Of a stretch of DNA of 64,000 bases, positions 1 to 7,358 are shown piece after piece; the stretch's first letter is position 1, and each line of letters begins with the position of its first letter. The DNA lies in the NCBI GenBank assembly GCA_965603365.1, contig CBFDCR010000003.1, positions 65,401-129,400 of the forward strand. Reading direction: 5' to 3'. Source of the DNA: JAHELQ01 sp965603365. Lineage in GTDB: Bacteria > Acidobacteriota > Aminicenantia > UBA2199. A program made the translations under genes and the position numbers. The notes below the pieces were generated by a model. That model did not search any database. It was not told where the DNA came from and worked only from the letters and a program-made list of their open reading frames with translations.

Positions 1-1
1 G

Positions 2-1246
2 GCCACCAATTTGATTACCACCCTGGGGGCATTCCTCTACCTGGCGGCCATGAACTTCTGGGCCACCCTGGCCACCCTGCTGGTGGTGGCGGTGGTAACC
101 TCAATCCATGCCGTGGTCAGCCAGCGGGCCAGGGTGCAACTGGAAGAGGCCCGGGATACCCAGAACGTGTACATGAGATTACTCAACGGGCTTTTAGACG
201 GCTTTAAAGAGTTGAGTCTCCATGCCAATAAGAAGAGAGAGTATAAGGCGGATGTGGAAAAGAGCTGCGATGCCTATCGCATCAAGATCTACACTGCCAT
301 CAGGAAATTTATCAATGCCTTCCTGGTGGGGGAGTCGATGTTAATCATCGTGCTGGGCATGGTGGGCTTCGGCATTCCCAGGATATTCCCCGATATCAGT
401 ACCTTTACCCTGATGAGCTTTATCATGATTATGCTCTATCTAACCGGGCCGGTCAACGGTATCCTGAGATCGATACCCGAGATCATGCAAATCCGGGTGG
501 CCTGGGGCCGGATCAGGGGCTTTGAGAAAGCCATCCCCGCCAATATAGAACCCCGGTTTCTGGAGGAGATTTACCGCCGGCCCGGGACAGTGGATCTTCT
601 AAAGGCCAAGGGCCTGGAGTTTGAGTACGACAGTGAAAACGAAGAAGAGAAATTTAAGGTCGGCCCCGTAGACTTAGAGTTCAAATCCGGCGAGATTACC
701 TTTATCATCGGCGGTAACGGCAGCGGCAAGACCACCCTGGCCAGGCTGTTGACAGGATTGTACAAGCCCGATGCCGGACAGGTCAGCGTCGAGGGCGCGG
801 CGATTGAAGAGAGCCATAACGGCCGGCTGGGAGAGTATTTCTCAACGGTCTTCAGTAATTATCATCTGTTTAAAAAATTATACGACGTCGATTTGAAGGG
901 CAAAGAGGATCAGATCGAGCAGTACCTGGATATACTGCGCCTCCAGGACAAGGTGAGTGTGAACGGCAGTGCCTTCAGCACCATAGATTTGTCCGGTGGG
1001 CAGCGCAAGCGGCTGGCCTTGATGCAGTGTTACCTGGAGGATTCGCCCATCTATCTTTTTGACGAGATAGCCGCCGACCAGGACCCGGAATTTCGCAAGT
1101 TCTTTTACCGGGATCTGCTGCAAAGGATGAAAAAGGAGGGCAAGATCGTGGTGGCCATTACCCATGACGATCACTATTTTGACGCGGCCGATAAAATCGT
1201 TAAAATGGACATGGGGAAAATCGACTTTGTAAAAAAAGGGAAATGA
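2..1246 (+). CDS. Cyclic-peptide/siderophore-type ABC exporter, fused permease-ATPase (5' end outside window)
   Basis: This is the C-terminal part of an ABC exporter with membrane and ATPase regions in one chain. The reading frame is open from base 2, so the gene begins upstream of the window and the TTG at base 11 is only an internal Leu codon. The first ~150 visible residues hold transmembrane helices. The nucleotide-binding domain has Walker A GGNGSGKT (about visible residue 237), signature LSGGQRKR (~329), Walker B IYLFDE (~350) and H-loop ITHDD (~386). The EIAADQDPEFRKFFYRDLL stretch is characteristic of the PvdE/SyrD cyclic-peptide transporter family, which exports non-ribosomal peptides or siderophores. 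The natural substrate is unknown; two RiPP precursors lie 40-50 kb away, too far to assign. It ends 5 bp from the convergent kinase gene. Confidence 0.85.
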   Translation, partial: ATNLITTLGAFLYLAAMNFWATLATLLVVAVVTSIHAVVSQRARVQLEEARDTQNVYMRLLNGLLDGFKELSLHANKKREYKADVEKSCDAYRIKIYTAIRKFINAFLVGESMLIIVLGMVGFGIPRIFPDISTFTLMSFIMIMLYLTGPVNGILRSIPEIMQIRVAWGRIRGFEKAIPANIEPRFLEEIYRRPGTVDLLKAKGLEFEYDSENEEEKFKVGPVDLEFKSGEITFIIGGNGSGKTTLARLLTGLYKPDAGQVSVEGAAIEESHNGRLGEYFSTVFSNYHLFKKLYDVDLKGKEDQIEQYLDILRLQDKVSVNGSAFSTIDLSGGQRKRLALMQCYLEDSPIYLFDEIAADQDPEFRKFFYRDLLQRMKKEGKIVVAITHDDHYFDAADKIVKMDMGKIDFVKKGK

Positions 1247-1251
1247 TCAAG

Positions 1252-2025
1252 TTATTTTTGGGCCGTTTTTCCGTCTTCCTTGCCGGGAACGATGGGCATG
1301 CGCGGATGCTTGGCAAAGGAGAAGGTCAATTGCTCATACCAGGAGTCTGAAGAGATCACCATGGTGCGGATGCGTTTCCACAATTCCACCGGCGGCCCGA
1401 ATTCCTGCCAATCTACCGCCAGGACACGTACGCCGCGGCGCCGCATTTCCTGGATCAGTTTCTGGTAATTCTTGTCCAGGTGCTGGAGGTAATCGAGGGG
1501 AACGCCTTCCTCCTGTTCCCGGCCCCGGCTGGCCATGCGCTGGTGACAATCTTCGGGTGAAACCATCAGATAGACAAATATATCCGGCGGCATCACGTCC
1601 CGGCTCATGTTGCGGAATACATCGACGTACAATTCGTACTCCTCGGTGGTCATAAATCCCCGCTCCATGGCCGTGGTGGCGAACACCGTGTCTCCATAGA
1701 TGGGGCGGTCCTGGACCACCACGATACCCTGCTCTCCCCAGGCCAGTTCGACCGCTAAGCGGTGCTGTTCGTACCGCTGACAGAGCATGAACATCTGCAT
1801 GGCGAAACCGCCGCCGGTGTTTTCGCCGGTGCGCAGATCCTCGTAATAGTGGGCCAGGAAATGGGGGAACTTCGGGTGGTTGGTCGGTTCTTCCAGCACC
1901 CGGGCCGGTGAGCCGCTGGCAGTGGCGGCCGAGGCAATGGCGTGGCAGGCATTGGTCTTTCCGGCCCCGATGTTGGCATCCACAGTGATGAAGAGTCCTT
2001 GTTTACCTAAATCTCCTTGATTCAT
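1252..2025 (-). CDS. Deoxynucleoside kinase family protein
   Basis: A 257-residue cytosolic kinase of the deoxynucleoside kinase (dGK/dAK/TK2-like) family, expected to phosphorylate deoxynucleosides for salvage. Visible motifs are the P-loop DANIGAGKT at residues 16-24, the DRP motif at ~106-108 in QDRPIYGD, and an Arg-rich lid RGREQEEGVPLDYL typical of this family. An in-frame ATG lies 30 bp upstream, but the ATG used here is preceded by AAAGGAG six bases away, so the shorter form is preferred. It is transcribed alone from a promoter at 2097-2125 and converges on the exporter gene. Substrate specificity cannot be read from the sequence. Confidence 0.85.
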   Translation of the reverse strand: MNQGDLGKQGLFITVDANIGAGKTNACHAIASAATASGSPARVLEEPTNHPKFPHFLAHYYEDLRTGENTGGGFAMQMFMLCQRYEQHRLAVELAWGEQGIVVVQDRPIYGDTVFATTAMERGFMTTEEYELYVDVFRNMSRDVMPPDIFVYLMVSPEDCHQRMASRGREQEEGVPLDYLQHLDKNYQKLIQEMRRRGVRVLAVDWQEFGPPVELWKRIRTMVISSDSWYEQLTFSFAKHPRMPIVPGKEDGKTAQK

Positions 2026-2096
2026 ACTATCTCCTTTCGAGCTGTTGGCATTCATGGCAATACTGTACTCCAGTTTTTCTTTAAAGGGTAAGCACT

Positions 2097-2125
2097 ATTA
2101 TATTGTAAAGCGAGATATAATTCAA
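2097..2125 (-). promoter_or_regulatory. Sigma70-type promoter of the deoxynucleoside kinase
   Basis: On the minus strand, TTGAAT (2120-2125) and TATAAT (2097-2102) are separated by exactly 17 bp, followed by a leader of about 65 nt to the kinase start. Confidence 0.65.
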
Positions 2126-2129
2126 TGGC

Positions 2130-2657
2130 TTATGGAAATTTAATCGCCCTTTCCTGTAAAAGGTCGATGTAGGCCCCCTCCACCAGCGCCGCCGCCGGGA
2201 TGTGCAGCCTCTCCATCAGCTCCTCCGCCGTGCGGCGGCCCTCCGCCTCTGTCTGGTCCGGCAGCAGGACCACCTCCAGTTCCACGAACTCCCCCAGGTC
2301 CTCCACCCTGTCCAGGTGTACCCGTGTCTGGCCCACCAGGAAGAGGGTGCGCTCTTTTCGCACCACCCCCACCACCCCCAGCGCCGCACCCAGGACCTGC
2401 CGCAGCAAACCCGGGTCGGCGACTGGCACGATCCGGTAGCACGACTCTTTGGGCCCGCTCCGGTCCGGCCGTTCGTAAAAAATCAGTTCCCCCCTATCGG
2501 CCGAAAACACCCGCACCTTAAGGCGTCCACCCTGGCAATTAAAGAAGGTATCCTCCTGCCCGATAACCACAGGCCCCTCATCGGCCACCTCCTCCACCCG
2601 CCGCCTGAGCCCCTCCATATCCCCAACCCACGCCTTAATCTCCACATTACGCCCCAT
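2130..2657 (-). CDS. CYTH-domain protein (class IV adenylate cyclase/CyaB-like)
   Basis: A 175-residue single-domain CYTH protein. The N-terminus NVEIKA corresponds to the beta-1 ExExK metal/phosphate-binding motif, with Asn in place of the first Glu as seen in a CyaB-like subgroup. Basic residues follow in alternating strands (GRLKVRVF, ELIFYERPDRSG, RKERTLFLVGQTRVHLD), and LGEFVELEVVL and the final VEGAYIDLL are the usual closing acidic strands of the tunnel fold. Such proteins hydrolyse triphosphates (thiamine triphosphate, tripolyphosphate) or make cAMP; which applies here is not decidable. The ATG at 2657 is chosen over a GTG at 2684 that would place a GGAGG inside the coding region. Confidence 0.75.
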   Translation of the reverse strand: MGRNVEIKAWVGDMEGLRRRVEEVADEGPVVIGQEDTFFNCQGGRLKVRVFSADRGELIFYERPDRSGPKESCYRIVPVADPGLLRQVLGAALGVVGVVRKERTLFLVGQTRVHLDRVEDLGEFVELEVVLLPDQTEAEGRRTAEELMERLHIPAAALVEGAYIDLLQERAIKFP

Positions 2658-2750
2658 CTGCCTGCCTCTAAACCTCCTCACCACAACTATTCACCATCCC
2701 CCATTCTACCACATCCCCCATACCCTTTCCAGGGGCCTTTCCAGGGGCCA

Positions 2751-2778
2751 TAATTTTTTGCCCGTCCCCTTTCGCCTC
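2751..2778. repeat. Dispersed GCC[C/T]GTCCC repeat, copy 1
   Basis: A 28-bp sequence starting TAATTTTTTGCCCGTCCC and ending TTTCGCCTC. It recurs with two mismatches at 3428-3455, so the pair flanks the whole repeat-rich block between the CYTH gene and the PIN module. Shorter matches to the GCCTGTCCC core lie at about 42671-42685, 63861-63870 and, inverted, 31631-31640. Confidence 0.7.
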
Positions 2779-2896
2779 TTTCAATGGGCATTGCAAAATA
2801 CCCAACAACCAATAACCAATGAAATCATACAGTATTCATTTTGCATTTTGCCATGGTTATTTTGCAATTTGCATTGAAACTGGGTTAAAAGGGTGT

Positions 2897-2946
2897 GATA
2901 TCGGAGCTCGAGGCATCGATATAAGAGCTCGAGGCTGTGATTTCGG
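2897..2946. repeat. Short 21-bp tandem array (GAT-ATCGGAGCTCGAGG type)
   Basis: Two full 21-bp units (2897-2917, 2918-2938) sharing GATAT...GAGCTCGAGGC, then a third begun with GATTTCGGAG. The GATATCGG core resembles the array at the right end of the window. No convincing gene covers it. Confidence 0.7.
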
Positions 2947-2948
2947 AG

Positions 2949-2976
2949 GTAGGGGACGCAGATCTGCGTCCCCTAC
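2949..2976. repeat. Perfect 28-bp palindrome
   Basis: The half-site GTAGGGGACGCAGA is followed at once by its exact reverse complement TCTGCGTCCCCTAC. Degenerate relatives occur at 7298-7324 and 32369-32394. It would fold into a 14-bp stem with no loop in DNA, or a slightly shorter stem in RNA. It is followed by a GC-rich element GCGGCAGCAGCCATCGGCG whose relatives lie at 31571-31620. Confidence 0.8.
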
Positions 2977-3019
2977 AGGCGGCAGCAGCCATCGGCGCCG
3001 GAATAACAGTATTCATTTG

Positions 3020-3397
3020 TAGGGACAGTTTTGCTCCTGATAGGGACAGCCTTGCTCTTAATCGGGGCGTTATTGCTCCTATCAGGGATGTCTTTACTCC
3101 CAGTAGGGATACTTTTGATCTTAGTAAGGACATTTTTGCTCTTGAAAGGGATATTATCTGTCCTGTTGAGGACATTTTCGGTCTTAGTAGGAACATATCT
3201 GGTCTTAGTAAGGACATCTTTGATCCTGGTAAGGACTTTTTCGCTCCCGGTGGGGACATTTTCGCCCCTGGTAAGAATATTTTCGCCCCCGTCAGGGACG
3301 TCTTCCGTCCTGGTAAGGACATTTTTGCCCCTGGTAAGGACATTTTTGCCCCTGGTAAGGACATTTTCGCTCCTGTCCGGGACAAATTTTCATGTTC
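3020..3397. repeat. Long 21-bp tandem repeat array (17-18 units)
   Basis: Seventeen consecutive 21-bp units from 3020 to 3376 plus one degenerate unit. The common pattern is T[A/T][A/G]GGACATTTTTG followed by C[T/C]CCTGG. Units at the right end (3314-3376) are nearly identical and those at the left are diverged, the usual picture of growth at one end. Because 21 is a multiple of 3, several frames stay open and would encode heptapeptide repeats (GKDIFAP on plus, LPGAKMS on minus). No start with a ribosome binding site supports either as a gene. Together with the flanking elements this explains the gene-free stretch 2660-3595. Confidence 0.9.
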
Positions 3398-3427
3398 TCA
3401 GGATGACGCCTCGCGTCATGAAGGCCG

Positions 3428-3455
3428 TAATTTTTTGCCTGTCCCTTTTCGCCTC
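3428..3455. repeat. Dispersed GCC[C/T]GTCCC repeat, copy 2
   Basis: This second copy begins TAATTTTTTGCCTGTCCC and matches 2751-2778 at 26 of 28 positions in the same orientation, so the pair brackets the 21-bp array. Confidence 0.7.
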
Positions 3456-3595
3456 CCTAAAGTTCTCCTCTCACCCCCAGGAAGGCATACTTCTTCAGTA
3501 CGTCCCCCTCACTCTTCACTCCTGGAGGAACGGCTGGTTGACAAAAGGTTAAAAAGATATTAAAGTAATGTTGTAAAGACAGCAGGAGGCGCGCA

Positions 3596-3775
3596 GTGGA
3601 AGACTCCAGGGAGCCAGACAGCGAACAGAACGAACATCTGGCCGCTTTCCGCCGGTTTAAGAAATATAGAGACCGGATAAATCCGGTAGTGGACAGTTCC
3701 GTCGATATCGATAAACTCATCAACGAGTCATTACAATCGATTAAAGAGTCTGAAAGGGCGGAAGAAAAAATTTAG
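3596..3775 (+). CDS. Small hypothetical protein (59 residues)
   Basis: A 59-residue charged protein (ends ESERAEEKI) starting at GTG with AGGAGG seven bases upstream, which is the main reason to believe it. It is rich in Glu, Arg and Lys, is probably helical, and has no signal peptide or membrane segment. It sits 110 bp upstream of the promoter of the PIN toxin module, so it might be an accessory or remnant antitoxin. No family was recognised. Confidence 0.5.
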   Translation: MEDSREPDSEQNEHLAAFRRFKKYRDRINPVVDSSVDIDKLINESLQSIKESERAEEKI

Positions 3776-3885
3776 AGGACATTTTGCCCGGTAGGCCCTA
3801 TAAATTTGAGTGATAAGATTTCATTTCATAAAGCAAGTGGCCCTTAATAGATTTTACCGGTACCTTAAAAAAAGAATGTTATAGG

Positions 3886-3914
3886 TTGACATCGTATAAA
3901 AAAGATTTTATATT
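3886..3914 (+). promoter_or_regulatory. Sigma70-type promoter of the PIN toxin module
   Basis: Consensus TTGACA (3886-3891), 17-bp spacer, TATATT (3909-3914), placing the start of transcription about 15 bases before the toxin ATG. Confidence 0.7.
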
Positions 3915-3935
3915 TATCAAAGTGTGGAGAAAGAC

Positions 3936-4427
3936 ATGCAGGTGAATGAAATAATGAAACCAAAAATATATATTGAAACTACCATTATCAGTTATCTAAC
4001 CGGCAGGCCAAGTCGAGATATTATCATCGCAGCCCATCAGCAGATCACTGAGGAATGGTGGCGAACCAGGAGACATTTGTTCGATTTATATGCTTCCCAG
4101 CTTGTTATAAGGGAAGCGGGTGCAGGGAACGAAGAACAGGCGAAGAAAAGGCTCAATGCTCTGGAAGAAGCGGAATTATTGGAGATCACAGAACAAGCGT
4201 TATCCCTGGCAGAAGTATTCATCGAAAAAGGGATAATACCCCAAAAAGCAGCAGAAGATGCTCTTCATATATCAGTCGCAGTTGTGAATGGTATTGACTA
4301 CCTGGTAACCTGGAATTGCAAACATATTGCCAATGCTAAAATGCGCAGCAAGATCGAGAGGGTTTGTCTGTCCTGTGGATATGAACCCATTATCATTTGT
4401 ACTCCTGAGGAGTTAATGGAGGATTAA
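3936..4427 (+). CDS. PIN-domain protein, VapC-like toxin/ribonuclease
   Basis: A 163-residue PIN domain, expected to be a Mg-dependent endoribonuclease. Visible features are the first strand KIYIETTIISYL, in which Glu replaces the usual first Asp, a central acidic helix, and the late motif EDALHISVAVVNGIDYLVTWN with the conserved Asp/Asn pair. The ATG is chosen because GGAG lies seven bases upstream; an alternative Met is six codons downstream. A 55-residue partner follows after a 2-bp gap with its own GGAGG, so the two form a toxin-first TA operon. Target RNA unknown. Confidence 0.8.
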   Translation: MQVNEIMKPKIYIETTIISYLTGRPSRDIIIAAHQQITEEWWRTRRHLFDLYASQLVIREAGAGNEEQAKKRLNALEEAELLEITEQALSLAEVFIEKGIIPQKAAEDALHISVAVVNGIDYLVTWNCKHIANAKMRSKIERVCLSCGYEPIIICTPEELMED

Positions 4428-4429
4428 TT

Positions 4430-4597
4430 ATGATAAAAGATCCCATTGTTGAGGAAGTAAGGAAGGAACGGGAGAGCCATGCGGCTAAATTCAACTATGA
4501 CATACGGGCGATCTATGAAGACTTAAAAAACCAGGAGAAGAAAAACAAACGCAAATTTGTAACCTTACCTCCCAGATATGCCCAAAAGTTAGCTTGA
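4430..4597 (+). CDS. Small partner of the PIN protein, probable antitoxin
   Basis: A 55-residue protein beginning MIKDPIVEEVRKERESHAAK. It follows the PIN gene by 2 bp with GGAGG placed eight bases before the ATG. This N-terminal pattern (DPIV-E-V...HAAKF-YD-AI-EDL) is, from memory, that of short conserved proteins commonly found directly after PIN toxins of this type, so an antitoxin role is inferred. It is highly charged and lacks a recognisable DNA-binding motif. Confidence 0.7.
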   Translation: MIKDPIVEEVRKERESHAAKFNYDIRAIYEDLKNQEKKNKRKFVTLPPRYAQKLA

Positions 4598-4627
4598 ACC
4601 CATGGTGATGTAGGGGGTGGGGCGGGC

Positions 4628-4975
4628 TTATTTGCGTTTGAGCCAGAAGTCGAAGGACCGGCCGGGGGCGAAGATGTCGATGCCTACCGAGGGTTCGGCC
4701 AGTTCGTTTTGCACGATATGGGGTTCGTCGGGTCCGAAAAAGGCCGCATCCCCCTCTTCCAGCACCACCGGCTCACCCCCCCCGGTGCGCACCGACATCT
4801 TTCCCTTGATGACAACGGTGACCTGCTCCTGGCCATGGTGGTGCAGGGGGGAGGCATGATGGGGCGGCTTGACAAAGTACTCCACCGAGACATTTTGCTC
4901 ACTGCACAGGCTCACCCGCTTCCAATCCTTATGAGGCTCATAACTCTCGGCCTCTTTAAAATGTATAACCTTCAT
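4628..4975 (-). CDS. Cupin-domain protein
   Basis: A 115-residue single cupin. Motif 1 is visible as HHASPLHHHGQEQVTVVIKG (metal-binding His and Glu) and motif 2 as GDAAFFGPDEPHIVQN with the second metal His. Small cupins of this type bind a divalent metal and serve as isomerases, dioxygenases or ligand sensors; the substrate is unknown. The start is taken at ATG 4975, six bases after GGAGG, rather than five codons upstream. It lies beyond the terminator at 5095-5142, so it is probably a separate transcript from the caspase cassette. Confidence 0.75.
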   Translation of the reverse strand: MKVIHFKEAESYEPHKDWKRVSLCSEQNVSVEYFVKPPHHASPLHHHGQEQVTVVIKGKMSVRTGGGEPVVLEEGDAAFFGPDEPHIVQNELAEPSVGIDIFAPGRSFDFWLKRK

Positions 4976-5094
4976 GACTGCCTCCTCCAAAAAAAGTATT
5001 AAATCAATGCTGCAAACATGATTCTACCCAAAATCCCCCTTGATTTCAATAATTAACTCACCCCTTAACAGTAACTCCCCTTCTCTTTTAAGAG

Positions 5095-5142
5095 ATGAAA
5101 AAAATAAAGGGGGCCTCTGACTTTTTCATCAGCCCCCTTTAT
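5095..5142 (-). terminator. Rho-independent terminator of the caspase cassette
   Basis: Read on the minus strand, an 11-bp stem ATAAAGGGGGC / GCCCCCTTTAT (5132-5142 with 5104-5114) closes a 17-nt loop and is followed directly by a run of T (5098-5104). It lies 17 bp after the last gene of the cassette. Confidence 0.9.
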
Positions 5143-5158
5143 GATCTGAATTTAATGT

Positions 5159-6808
5159 TTATTTCCCCTGTTTCTCCTCGATGGCCAGTCGAGTTTTTAT
5201 GATTTCCAGTTCCTGGTTCAATTTTTGCAATTGAAGCTTGAGCTTTTCCAGTTCGATTTGCTGGTCTGCGGTTTCCTTTGCCTTTTCAAGGGCCAGTTGG
5301 TTGTTTAACACCTCCAGTTCGGCCTGCAACTGCTTTTGTTTTAACAGAAGCTCGTAATTCTCAGTCGCTCCTTCCAGGGCCAGCCGGGCATCGACCCACT
5401 CTTTCTCTTTTTTTAATGCTTCGATCTGGGTGGTGAGTTCGTTTAGTTTGATATTTCGCCGGGATTCCTGGATCTCTTCCACCTTCTTAAGTGTGGCGGC
5501 ATACTCGTCCCGGGCAGTTTGGGCGGCGTCGGCTAATGCTCCGGTCAGGTTCTTCACCGAGGAAGTACTGGATCGTTCCACCACCACCGGTCGTCCATTG
5601 GCGTCAAAAACGAGGGACAGTTTTCTTTTGGAGAAGGCATTGGGCTTAAAGGTAAAGTGATAAAGCGGAGCTTCGGGGTGCATCACCGTCACTACCTCTT
5701 CGGAGAGGGTAAAAATTTTACCTTTTGCGTCGCAGGCATAAAGGGTCAACAGCATGGGCAGTGACTGCCGGTAGAAAATTTCACCCTTTTCTTCTGAGTG
5801 GTTAAGATTTTCATTGGAAATATTTGTCGATGAATTTTCCCGGCATTCCAGCTTTTTACCTGCTTCGGATAGATGCTCCAGGGTAATGATTACCCTTACG
5901 TCCTTAAAAAACGCTGCCATCTTGTTGTAATTATTGGCCCGCAGGTTGCATTCGATGTTATCTATATTTTTCAATATAGTATCTTTGTCCGGAATTTCAC
6001 AGATTTTGAATGTCTGGTAATGGCTGCTGGTGGATATTTTGGTCCCCAGTTTAAGGTTTTCCCGGAGGCGCTGCAGCAGCACATTGAACGCGGCCGACAC
6101 CTGCGCCTGCTGTTTTTCCAGGTTTTTGACAGCTTCGACCAGCATTGCCAATTGACTTTTCAGGTGTTTTAACTTATCGGCATCGGCCTTGGCTATCTCT
6201 TTCTCCTTCTCCAAACGCTTGCGCTGCATCTCTCTGATTTCGCCATTAATCTCCTTCATCCTGAGCCACAAACTGCAGGCTTTGGGATCTCCGGTGATCA
6301 ACTTGCGGACATCTGGAGGCAACAAGGTGGTTTCTGCCTCTTCCTGGCAAGCTTTTGTTTTTTGAGCCTTCTCTAGGTCCCGAGCTCTTACTTTAATTTC
6401 TCCTGAAAGTAAAACACCGGCACTTAAGGCAGTGAACGGCATACCGGCAGGGCTGATTAATGCGGCAGCAATCGAGCCGAATTTGATGATATTCTTTACA
6501 ATTGCTCCGCCCATGCCCTGGCTGTCCAGGTTGATTGTTTTGAGAATGCCGTTATTCCCGGTTTCGATTTTAAGGCTGTTTTTGAACCAGCCTCCCGGTT
6601 TGACGGTAAGCACACAGGCGTTATCTACATCGGCAACGGTTTGCAGCAGTGCCTTTCCTTCATAGGCATATTCTTCTTCATCTTTAGGTTTCAGATCATC
6701 ATTGTTTAGTTTCCTGATTACCGTTTTCTGTACCTTCACTTCAACTTTTACCACATCTTTGCCAGGGTAGTACACCAGGCCATTTTCGTGTTTAGGTAAC
6801 TCTTTCAT
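5159..6808 (-). CDS. Hypothetical coiled-coil protein of the caspase cassette
   Basis: A 549-residue protein of unknown family. Residues 1-100 look like beta structure (VVKVEVKVQKTVIRKL, ACVLTVKPGGWF). A glycine/alanine-rich hydrophobic stretch follows at about 105-135 (IAAALISPAGMPFTALSAGV) that could insert in a membrane. Two long coiled coils occupy about 180-255 and 445-549, rich in Glu, Lys, Leu and Gln. There is no signal peptide. It is the last gene of the caspase cassette; its ATG overlaps the stop of the 140-residue gene by 4 bp (translational coupling), and it is followed by a strong terminator. It could be a scaffold or pore component, or a target of the peptidase; this is inference from context only. 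Confidence 0.7.
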   Translation of the reverse strand: MKELPKHENGLVYYPGKDVVKVEVKVQKTVIRKLNNDDLKPKDEEEYAYEGKALLQTVADVDNACVLTVKPGGWFKNSLKIETGNNGILKTINLDSQGMGGAIVKNIIKFGSIAAALISPAGMPFTALSAGVLLSGEIKVRARDLEKAQKTKACQEEAETTLLPPDVRKLITGDPKACSLWLRMKEINGEIREMQRKRLEKEKEIAKADADKLKHLKSQLAMLVEAVKNLEKQQAQVSAAFNVLLQRLRENLKLGTKISTSSHYQTFKICEIPDKDTILKNIDNIECNLRANNYNKMAAFFKDVRVIITLEHLSEAGKKLECRENSSTNISNENLNHSEEKGEIFYRQSLPMLLTLYACDAKGKIFTLSEEVVTVMHPEAPLYHFTFKPNAFSKRKLSLVFDANGRPVVVERSSTSSVKNLTGALADAAQTARDEYAATLKKVEEIQESRRNIKLNELTTQIEALKKEKEWVDARLALEGATENYELLLKQKQLQAELEVLNNQLALEKAKETADQQIELEKLKLQLQKLNQELEIIKTRLAIEEKQGK

Positions 6809-7227
6809 TTTTTTTTCCCCTTATCTTTTATTTGGAAAGATACATTATCGTTAATAATGACCTCATATGATGAGGGGGAAACCCCGGGGCAGGCTGGCCT
6901 TGTCATGCGTAACTCCCATGGGGCAGTACCGGCAGGCACCGTGAGCAGGAACAGTTTGCCCCAGTGACTGAGGCTGATCTTGCCCTCTGAGGAGAATTGG
7001 AAATCCGCCCACGAGGGTATACGGAGCACACAATCATTCTTCAAGTCCCCGGGTCCGCTGACGGGGGAGATATGGAGATAATCATCTTCTGCCGCTTTGA
7101 GGACAACGGTGAGGGAACTGCTGCTATGGATGAGGTGTGTACTGTCTCTGCCCTTATGGTAGATACTCAATGTCCTCTTTTCCAGCACCATTCTATTCTC
7201 CACGGTAATCTCAACCTCATTCCTCAT
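6805..7227 (-). CDS. Hypothetical beta-rich protein of the caspase cassette (140 residues)
   Basis: A 140-residue protein with alternating short strands and no signal peptide, preceded by AGGAGG. Its middle (WADFQFSSEGKISLSHWGK, then VPAGTAPWELRM) resembles the 149-residue protein that opens the same cassette (VDYEFHPEGDVVIREM, then FAGSSPWFLLI): both have F-x-F/H-P/S-EG, a beta hairpin and an AG-x-x-PW turn. The two therefore look like distant paralogues. The family is not recognised. It overlaps the next gene by 4 bp. Confidence 0.65.
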   Translation of the reverse strand: MRNEVEITVENRMVLEKRTLSIYHKGRDSTHLIHSSSSLTVVLKAAEDDYLHISPVSGPGDLKNDCVLRIPSWADFQFSSEGKISLSHWGKLFLLTVPAGTAPWELRMTRPACPGVSPSSYEVIINDNVSFQIKDKGKKK

Positions 7228-7297
7228 TTAATTCACCTCCTGTAATCTCGAGTAAAGTTTCCCATATGCCTCCATTAGATCGGACATGTAGAGAGAG

Positions 7298-7324
7298 ATA
7301 GGGGACGCATATCTGTGTTCCATA
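7298..7324. repeat. Degenerate copy of the GGGGACGC palindrome
   Basis: ATAGGGGACGCATATCTG followed by TGTTCC matches the 28-bp palindrome at 2949-2976 over its left arm and centre, with the right arm decayed. It lies in the 131-bp gap between two genes of the caspase cassette. Confidence 0.5.
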
Positions 7325-7358
7325 TTAAAAAAAATCGAATAGTCAGGGCATCTGTCCT

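Noticed and set aside
3020..3397. CRISPR array
   Set aside because: Repeats follow each other directly with no unique spacers of regular length, and no cas genes are present.
2885..3563. Long overlapping reading frames on both strands across the repeat array (heptads GKDIFAP, LVRTFLP, LPGAKMS)
   Set aside because: They are open because a 21-bp period repeats the same stop-free codons in every frame. Starts lack ribosome binding sites and several frames are equally open, so a repeat array is the simpler reading.
3457..3723. 88-codon minus-strand frame opposite the 59-residue small gene
   Set aside because: The plus-strand frame has a well-placed AGGAGG; the minus-strand frame has none and runs into the repeat.
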